This document shows positions 53,341 to 64,000 of a stretch of DNA of 64,000 nt, one piece after another. The DNA lies in the NCBI RefSeq assembly GCF_000153105.1, contig NZ_CH672377.1, forward strand, positions 1,458,405 to 1,522,404. Reading direction: 5' to 3'. A program made the translations under genes and the position numbers. Numbering within the stretch: the first letter of the stretch is position 1; the number at the start of each line of letters is the position of its first letter. The notes under the pieces are model-generated. The model saw only the letters and a program-made list of their open reading frames with translations, made no database searches and had not been told where the DNA came from. Source of the DNA: Blastopirellula marina DSM 3645. Lineage in GTDB: Bacteria > Planctomycetota > Planctomycetia > Pirellulales > Pirellulaceae.

Positions 53341-54009
53341 TTACTCGGCGGTATCGCCTGACGGCGCCTTGGCGGACTTCGCCTGAGCAGCCTTCTCTTT
53401 GATCGCATCCATCGCCGACTTGGTGACGACCAAGCGTTTGGGGGACAGGATCTTCAGTGCGTTCAGCTCCGAAACCGGGCTGACCGTGACTTTTTCGATG
53501 TTGCGGGCGCTCTTGTAGACTTTGTCGTCCAAGCTCGCGATCGTGATCAACGTCGAACCGCCGTAAACCTTCAAGGCCTTCAGCGTGTTGGCGACTGCCT
53601 TGGTTTTCACTTCGGCGAGAGCCAGTTCGTTCAGGATGACCACTTGGCCGCTCTGAATCTTCGAGGCGAAGGCCATGCGAGTGGCCAACTGCAACGCTTT
53701 GCGATTCAAACGATACGAATAGTCGCGAGGACGCTTCGCATGAATATGACCGCCGCCGCGACGCACGCCGCTACGCTTGTGACCAGCACGAGCGTTACCA
53801 GTTCCCTTTTGACGATACATCTTCTTCGTCGAACCGGCGACTTCACCGCGAGCTTTCGTGCGGTGCGTACCTTGTCGCAGGTTCGCCTGGTACATAACGA
53901 CCGCGTCGTGCAGCAATTGCTTGCTGATTCGCGGGGCGATATCGGTTAGCTCGATGTCGTAGCTACCGACTTTCTCGCCAGTGGTATCAAATATGGGCAA
54001 ACTGGGCAT
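53341..54009 (-). CDS. rplD: Large ribosomal subunit protein L4
   Basis: A 222-residue protein with the extended loop lining the exit tunnel: GTHRTKARGEVAGSTKKMYR, then QKGTGNARAGHKRSGVRRGG. The C-terminal Rossmann-like part ends in an Ala/Lys tail. In E. coli L4 regulates the S10 operon; whether it does here cannot be told from sequence. Confidence 0.97.
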   Translation of the reverse strand: MPSLPIFDTTGEKVGSYDIELTDIAPRISKQLLHDAVVMYQANLRQGTHRTKARGEVAGSTKKMYRQKGTGNARAGHKRSGVRRGGGHIHAKRPRDYSYRLNRKALQLATRMAFASKIQSGQVVILNELALAEVKTKAVANTLKALKVYGGSTLITIASLDDKVYKSARNIEKVTVSPVSELNALKILSPKRLVVTKSAMDAIKEKAAQAKSAKAPSGDTAE

Positions 54010-54062
54010 GTCTCGTGACTCTTCTAGGTTTCGCTGGATCTCGCTCGACGCGCGACCGGAAA

Positions 54063-54749
54063 CTAAACCATGTTCGTTGCTTTGACGACGACAAAACCGC
54101 CGTTCGGACCAGGCGCCGCACCGTAGACGAGAATCAGATTATTCTCCTCGTCCACCTTCACGACTTTCACGTTCCGCTGCGTCACTTTCGCATTGCCATA
54201 CTGACCCGACATGTTCAAACCTTTGAACGTGCGGCTCGGATAGGCGGAGCAACCGGTGCCGCCCGTGTGACGATGAACTTTTTTCACGCCGTGCGTGGCT
54301 CGCTGACCTGCAAAGTTGTGACGTTTCATCACACCTGCATAACCGCGACCTTTGCTGGTGCCAACGATATCGACGGCCTTCACATCGGACAGGACGCCAA
54401 CACTGACTTCTTGACCGATTTCAAACCCTTCGGTCGAACCACGCAATTCGCGAACGAATCGCTTGGGCTCGCAATCCGGCTTGGCGGAAGCTTCGACACC
54501 GGCGGCGGCGAGCTTCTTAGCGCGTTTACTGGAGAGAGGGGCGACTTGACCACGTTCGCTACGATTGGCCAGGCGGCGAGGCTTATCATCAAAACCCAAC
54601 TGCACTGCTTCGTAGCCGTCGCGCTCCTGCGACTTCAGCTGGAGCACGTGACACGGACCTGCTTCGATGACCGTAACCGGGATGATGTTGCCAGATTCGT
54701 CAAAAACCTGGGTCATCCCGACCTTGCGGCCGAGTATGCCTTTTGTCAT
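54063..54749 (-). CDS. rplC: Large ribosomal subunit protein L3
   Basis: A 228-residue protein starting MTKGILGRKVGMTQVFDESG. The signature GRGYAGVMKRHNFAGQRATH and the loop HRHTGGTGCSAYPSRTFKGL are typical. In between is a region rich in Lys and Arg (about 55-85). Confidence 0.97.
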   Translation of the reverse strand: MTKGILGRKVGMTQVFDESGNIIPVTVIEAGPCHVLQLKSQERDGYEAVQLGFDDKPRRLANRSERGQVAPLSSKRAKKLAAAGVEASAKPDCEPKRFVRELRGSTEGFEIGQEVSVGVLSDVKAVDIVGTSKGRGYAGVMKRHNFAGQRATHGVKKVHRHTGGTGCSAYPSRTFKGLNMSGQYGNAKVTQRNVKVVKVDEENNLILVYGAAPGPNGGFVVVKATNMV

Positions 54750-54871
54750 TTTTCGTATCTCTGTGTGGTCTGTCGCCTTGCCTGCCAGGATCGACCTGTC
54801 GGTCGATTACCCGAGAGGCTTCCAGCCATGCAGATACATCCGGGTAAAAAAATGAATGGGAACCATCGCGA

Positions 54872-55189
54872 CTATCGCGAGGTAGCCTTGATCTTGATAT
54901 CGACGCCAGCCGGCAGATTGAGCTTGTTCAAAGCTTCAATCGTCTTGGCGGTCGCCTGCACAATGTCGATCAGACGCTTGTGCGTACGAATCTCGAACTG
55001 CTGCCGAGCCTTCTTATCAACGTGCGGGCCCGACAGAACGGTGTAACGCTCAATGCGGGTCGGCAACGGAATCGGGCCATGGACTTCGGAATGCGTTCGC
55101 TTGGCGGTATCTACGATTTCTAGAGCACTCTGATCCAGGATCGAGTGGTCGTAGGCTTCCATCCGAATGCGAATAACTTCTTGGGCCAC
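54872..55189 (-). CDS. rpsJ: Small ribosomal subunit protein S10
   Basis: A 105-residue protein, also NusE in antitermination. The start is GTG. Clear stretches are [40 protein letters not shown] and [20 protein letters not shown]. It leads the S10-spc cluster. A small hairpin (CTCGAC...GTCGAG, 55214-55229) lies just upstream in the leader. Confidence 0.97.
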   Translation of the reverse strand: MAQEVIRIRMEAYDHSILDQSALEIVDTAKRTHSEVHGPIPLPTRIERYTVLSGPHVDKKARQQFEIRTHKRLIDIVQATAKTIEALNKLNLPAGVDIKIKATSR

Positions 55190-55414
55190 GGAACCATTTC
55201 CTTCGCTGCAAAGCTCGACTCTCGTCGAGTGAATCTCTCTTTAAGCATCCCAGCGAGTAACTGGGAAACCGCCAATCTTAAAAATTGCGGGGCCCGTCGT
55301 CAATGGGCCGCGAGTGGTTTGGCGATGAATTTCATCCGAAAAGCGAAAACTCACACCGGACCTGGGGAAATCTCGTCGCTAGCGACGACCAGGCCTGCCC
55401 CAATGGGACGATTA

Positions 55415-57496
55415 CTACATCAAAAACGTGTTCGCGATTTCCTGCGGAGCGGCGGCATATTTCAGCGGTTCCATCGAGGAACTAGCCCTTCCCTGGCTTA
55501 AACTCCGCATGGCGCTGGAATATCCGAACAATTCGGCCAACGGCGCATGGGCCTCGATCAGCGCCTCTCCGCTACGGTGTTCCGTTTTCGCGATTTCACC
55601 GCGGCGTTTCATGATGTCGCCGACAAAATCCCCCAGATTCTCTTCTGGAGTAATGATTTGCAGCTTCATAATCGGCTCCAACAGGACCGGTTTGGCCGCT
55701 CTCATCGCTTTTTCAAAGGCATCGCCCGCCGCAATGGCGAACGCGGTCTCGGTCGAGCCGACTTCCGCGGCCTCGACGTCGAGCACTGTAATCCGGATGT
55801 CGCCAAGCGGAAAACCGCCGATAATACCGCCCCCGGCGCCCCGTTGCCGTAACTCTTCCATGGCGGCCTCGACCATGCTGAACGGCACATTGTCGGGACT
55901 GCTCTTGGTGATCACGGTGATCGGCTGCGAAGGATTGTCGACATGCTCCAGCTGAATTGTCACCTTCGCGAACAACTGCTGGCCGCCGACCATGCGATGA
56001 CATTCGCCAGTCACCTTCGCCGATCCGCCGACGGTCTCGCGATAACTGACACGCGGTTTATGAACCTTCACATTCAGCTTGAAATCACGCAGCAAGCGAT
56101 GGCGAATCACCTCCAAATGCAGCTCGCCCATGCCGCTGATAATCGTTTGTCCCGTGTCGGCGCTCTCCGTCGCGCGGAACGTCGGATCCTGACGTTTCAT
56201 CATTTCCAACGTATCGTGCAGCTTGTCACGCTCGGCCGAAGACTCAGGCTCGATCGCCATCGCGATCACCGTCTCGGGAAACTCGATCGACTCGAGCAAA
56301 ATGGGCGATTTCGTATCGCACAGCGTATCGCCGGTCACCGAGTGACGCAGGCCGATCACGCCGACGATGTCCCCTGCTCCTGCAGACTCGACCTGGTCTT
56401 TGCGGGACGCCTGGATGTGCCACAGTTGGGCGCAGTTTTCTTTGAGATTTTGCCCCGGATTGAGCAAACGCGAGTTTTGCCGGAGCGTGCCAGAATAAAT
56501 CCGCACCCACGTCATATCCCCATGCTTGGCGGGCAATATCTTGAACACCAGGCCGCAGAACGGCTCATCTGGGTCAGGTTTTCGCGACTCCTTCGCATCC
56601 TTTTTGCTTGGATTCGTGCCCTCGACCGGCGGAACATCTTGCGGACTGGGCAGATAGTACGTCACCGCGTCGAGCACCGGCTGCACGCCGATTCCATCGA
56701 GCGCCGAGCCGCACAAAACCGGCTGTATTTGATGCGACAAAGTCGCCTGACGCAGGGTTTTGCGAATCAGATCGCCCGGGATCGGCTCTTCGGCCAGACT
56801 CAACTCCATTAGCTCTTCGCTAAGGTCGTAGAGCGGCTCTAGCATCTTCTCACGCCATTCTTGTGCGCGTTCGGCCTGATCTTCCGGTATCTCCGCCAGC
56901 TTCACCTGCGGCGGCGAGACGCTGTTGTCAAACGTCAGCAGCTTCATCTGCACCAGATCGATCACTCCGCTAAAGGCATTCGCCAAATGAGGCGGACCGC
57001 TGCCGATCGGAATCTGAATCGCCACGGGATTGGCTTTTAGGCGATTTCGAATATCGGCCAGAGTCCCTTCGAAATTAGCGCCCTCGCGGTCCATCTTGTT
57101 GATAAATGCGAACCGGGGAACCTTGTAGCGATTCGCTTGGCGCCAGACGGTTTCGCTTTGAGCTTCCACCCCTTCTCGCGCACTAAAGACGACCACGCCT
57201 CCGTCCAGCACGCGCAAGCAGCGCTCTACCTCGGCCGTGAAGTCGACGTGCCCAGGAGTGTCGATCAAGTTGACGACGTGCCCGCTCCATTGAAACGTGA
57301 CGCACGCCGAGTAGATCGTGATTCCACGTTCACGCTCTTCTTCGTCAAAGTCGGTCTCAGTCGTGCCTTTGTCGACGGCGCCGACGCGATGCGACGTGCC
57401 GGAGTAATAAAGCATCCGCTCGGTTACGGTCGTCTTGCCGGCATCGATATGGGCGATCACCCCGATGTTGCGAATTGTCTCAAGCTTACGGTTCAT
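55415..57496 (-). CDS. fusA: Elongation factor G, resembling the mitochondrial EFG2/spdEFG2 subgroup
   Basis: A 693-residue five-domain translational GTPase. G motifs are AHIDAGKT (15-22), RGIT (57-60), DTPGH (79-83) and NKMD (133-136). Its switch region reads TETDFDEEERERGITIYSAC, and the next stretches are EVERCLRVLDGGVVVFSARE and GVEAQSETVWRQANRYKVPR. From recall, these track mitochondrial EFG2 (a ribosome-recycling GTPase) better than canonical EF-G or EFG1. Planctomycetes and spirochaetes are known to carry such spdEFG1/spdEFG2 pairs. It sits in the usual fusA position but is separated from rpsG by a terminator, and no tuf follows. EF-G family is certain, subgroup likely. Confidence 0.93.
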   Translation of the reverse strand: MNRKLETIRNIGVIAHIDAGKTTVTERMLYYSGTSHRVGAVDKGTTETDFDEEERERGITIYSACVTFQWSGHVVNLIDTPGHVDFTAEVERCLRVLDGGVVVFSAREGVEAQSETVWRQANRYKVPRFAFINKMDREGANFEGTLADIRNRLKANPVAIQIPIGSGPPHLANAFSGVIDLVQMKLLTFDNSVSPPQVKLAEIPEDQAERAQEWREKMLEPLYDLSEELMELSLAEEPIPGDLIRKTLRQATLSHQIQPVLCGSALDGIGVQPVLDAVTYYLPSPQDVPPVEGTNPSKKDAKESRKPDPDEPFCGLVFKILPAKHGDMTWVRIYSGTLRQNSRLLNPGQNLKENCAQLWHIQASRKDQVESAGAGDIVGVIGLRHSVTGDTLCDTKSPILLESIEFPETVIAMAIEPESSAERDKLHDTLEMMKRQDPTFRATESADTGQTIISGMGELHLEVIRHRLLRDFKLNVKVHKPRVSYRETVGGSAKVTGECHRMVGGQQLFAKVTIQLEHVDNPSQPITVITKSSPDNVPFSMVEAAMEELRQRGAGGGIIGGFPLGDIRITVLDVEAAEVGSTETAFAIAAGDAFEKAMRAAKPVLLEPIMKLQIITPEENLGDFVGDIMKRRGEIAKTEHRSGEALIEAHAPLAELFGYSSAMRSLSQGRASSSMEPLKYAAAPQEIANTFLM

Positions 57497-57606
57497 TTCT
57501 CGTGTCTCTGGCCAGCACGTACTCTTAGGGAATCATTCATTTTCGGCTTCGCGACGACGGACGGCTACCCCCTTCGAAACGGACGCGAAAGGTTCGCTGA
57601 GCGCAT

Positions 57607-57639
57607 AAAAAAACCGCACCGACATAAACCGGTGCGGTT
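57607..57639 (-). terminator. Terminator of rpsL-rpsG
   Basis: A perfect 10-bp stem AACCGCACCG (57612-57621) / CGGTGCGGTT (57630-57639) with an 8-base loop, 18 bases past the rpsG stop on the minus strand. The A-run at 57607-57613 gives the T-run of the transcript. It separates rpsL-rpsG from fusA. Confidence 0.92.
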
Positions 57640-57657
57640 CCTTTTGATTTGTCGCAA

Positions 57658-58128
57658 CTACCAAGCGAAGTGGGCGAAAGCCTTATTCGCGTCGGCCATG
57701 CGGTGAACGTTCTCGCGACGCGTAACAGCGGCGCCTTCACGGTTGAATGCGGCGAACAGTTCGTCGGCCAACTTCAAGTGAGTCGGACGCCCCTTTTTGT
57801 CGCGAACGGCGAGCAGCAACCAGCGAATCGCCAGCGATTGCTGACGCGTGCGGTTGACCTGCATCGGCACCTGATAGGCGGCGCCGCCGACGCGCTTCGA
57901 GCGAACCTCGATATGCGGTTTCACATTCTCGATCGCCTGCGTGAAGACATCGAGCGGCTCCACATCAGGAGCCTTCTTCTTCAGTTCATCAAGAGCATTG
58001 TAGAAGACGTTTTGAGCGACCGTCTTCTTGCCGTCGTGCATCAAGCAATTGATGAACTTGCTGACCAGCAGCGACCCGTATCGTGGATCGGGCTTCAATG
58101 TTTCGCGGCTGGCGGTAATCCGGGCCAT
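57658..58128 (-). CDS. rpsG: Small ribosomal subunit protein S7
   Basis: A 156-residue protein that nucleates 30S head assembly. It shows [33 protein letters not shown]-like helices and [20 protein letters not shown], the S7 signature. Length equals the family. It is followed by a terminator rather than running into fusA. Confidence 0.97.
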   Translation of the reverse strand: MARITASRETLKPDPRYGSLLVSKFINCLMHDGKKTVAQNVFYNALDELKKKAPDVEPLDVFTQAIENVKPHIEVRSKRVGGAAYQVPMQVNRTRQQSLAIRWLLLAVRDKKGRPTHLKLADELFAAFNREGAAVTRRENVHRMADANKAFAHFAW

Positions 58129-58166
58129 GTTTCTTTCCTAAGCGTTTGTTCGGGGTTGCGAGCGCG

Positions 58167-58535
58167 TTAGCTCTTCTTGGCGCCGTAACGGCTGCGAGAC
58201 TGCTTACGACCGTTCACGCCGAGGGCGTCGAGCGAGCCGCGGACAACTTGATAGCGAACGCCCGGCAGATCGCGAACGCGGCCGCCGCGCACCAGCACGA
58301 TCGAGTGTTCCTGCAGGCTGTGACCTTCGCCCGGGATGTACACGGTGACTTCTTTGCCGTTCGACAAGCGAACGCGACAAATCTTACGAAGAGCCGAGTT
58401 CGGCTTCTTCGGGGTCATCGTGCGAACCTGAAGGCAAACGCCGCGCTTTTGCGGGCACTTCTCTAGGACCGGCGACTTCGAGAATTTGCGTTTCTTCTTA
58501 CGCGGCCGCCGAATCAACTGGTTAATCGTGGGCAT
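58167..58535 (-). CDS. rpsL: Small ribosomal subunit protein S12
   Basis: A 122-residue decoding-centre protein. [20 protein letters not shown], then [20 protein letters not shown] carries the usual streptomycin-site Lys in [28 protein letters not shown] is also typical. No mutation at the classical resistance sites is evident by eye. Confidence 0.98.
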   Translation of the reverse strand: MPTINQLIRRPRKKKRKFSKSPVLEKCPQKRGVCLQVRTMTPKKPNSALRKICRVRLSNGKEVTVYIPGEGHSLQEHSIVLVRGGRVRDLPGVRYQVVRGSLDALGVNGRKQSRSRYGAKKS

Positions 58536-58763
58536 CGAAAGTCCGTATGGCTGCTACTATTGGAGCAATTGAGTGCAGTGGAAACCAATCAAAATACCGG
58601 ATCGGCGGCGGCTGTCAAGCCGTAATAGCCCGCTGGGACCGGTCAAAAAAGCAAAGGCATGCGATCTTAGAGGAAAATCTAGGAGCACGCCGAGCTGATT
58701 ATTTCTGCTGATCGGCAAAATGGGAAAACCGCAACGTGCGATTTCCCCCTCGAATATCTTCTG

Positions 58764-58792
58764 CGTGATCCGCAAGCAATCTGCGGATCACG
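58764..58792. other. Strong hairpin in the gap between rpoC and rpsL
   Basis: An 11-bp perfect stem CGTGATCCGCA / TGCGGATCACG with a 7-base loop lies 29 bases past the rpoC stop. The T-run lies on the plus-strand side (58793-58799), so for the minus-strand rpoC transcript it is a hairpin preceded by As rather than a standard terminator. It may mark the RNA 3' end or block transcription from the plus direction. Confidence 0.6.
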
Positions 58793-58820
58793 TGTTTTTT
58801 ACATAAGGTTCGCAGCCGAA

Positions 58821-63257
<4,437 letters not shown>

Positions 63258-63315
63258 GTGCCTGTGCTCCTTGATGTGATCGCCGTAAGCGGCGCTGGAT
63301 AATTCAGGGGAGGGG

Positions 63316-63343
63316 AGGCCGCTGCGGCGATTCGCAGCGGCCT
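63316..63343 (-). other. Intercistronic hairpin between rpoB and rpoC
   Basis: An 11-bp perfect stem AGGCCGCTGCG / CGCAGCGGCCT with a 6-base loop, followed on the minus strand by a C-rich run (CCCCTCCCC) and no T-run. It is not a standard terminator. An RNA-processing or attenuator role is possible. Confidence 0.55.
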
Positions 63344-63357
63344 TCGACCGGACGCCA

Positions 63358-64000
<643 letters not shown>

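Noticed and set aside
58557-58775. A 72-codon minus-strand frame between rpoC and rpsL
   Set aside because: No ribosome-binding site or family features, and it overlaps a hairpin in the leader.

Overview
The window is chromosomal DNA of a planctomycete, most likely a Blastopirellula-like member of the Pirellulaceae. This is inferred from several things together: a PVC-type small basic protein, a sulfatase with a Cys-type formylglycine motif, a type III glutamine synthetase, a giant stand-alone secretin with helical repeats, a mitochondrial-EFG2-like elongation factor, split ribosomal operons, GC-rich codon use and long antisense open frames. No rRNA, tRNA, CRISPR array, prophage or insertion sequence was seen.

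Layout. 1-414 is the C-terminal end of PTS enzyme I. 929-3284 holds an RNase E/G family enzyme with an acidic/basic insert, then L21 and a strong terminator. 3669-9057 carries a flavodoxin-like protein, a duplicated YcxB-type membrane protein, glutamine synthetase III (minus, with a sigma-54-like promoter) and an outer-membrane barrel protein. 9315-13153 has two tandem ClpP genes, a BRCT-MerR-TPR fusion, a protein kinase with a tyrosine-kinase-like catalytic loop and the small basic protein. 13287-20116 is mainly metabolic: lactate racemase (LarA), EF-P lysyl ligase (EpmA), a CYTH-like protein, fumarase and small membrane or exported proteins. 20254-27795 holds the secretin (minus), a secreted transglutaminase-like protein and a sulfatase. 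28006-34240 is a five-gene chemosensory-type operon: a response regulator, a hybrid CheA with two CheW-like domains and a receiver, CheW, CheB and CheR. No chemoreceptor or flagellar gene is in view. 35000-37992 is sulfate activation (cysD, cysNC).

38291-38890 is a 39-bp tandem array of 15 copies. It abuts the stop codon of a YbaN-type gene, and each unit reads as a hairpin plus T-run on the minus strand. After two paralogous small membrane proteins come btaA-btaB, which would make the phosphorus-free betaine lipid DGTS.

From 42454 to the end everything is on the minus strand and is core information processing. In transcription order the genes are rpoB (partial), rpoC, rpsL, rpsG, a terminator, an EFG2-like fusA, the S10-spc ribosomal cluster, secY, adk and map. 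No tuf gene follows fusA, there is no rpmD (L30) between S5 and L15, and the usual infA-rpsM-rpsK-rpsD-rpoA-rplQ group does not follow map.

Several intergenic regions hold structured DNA: two copies of a dispersed inverted-repeat element (5412-5526 and 15787-15892), a nested MITE-like inverted repeat (14566-14733), and sequences similar to the array unit between rplU and the flavodoxin gene.
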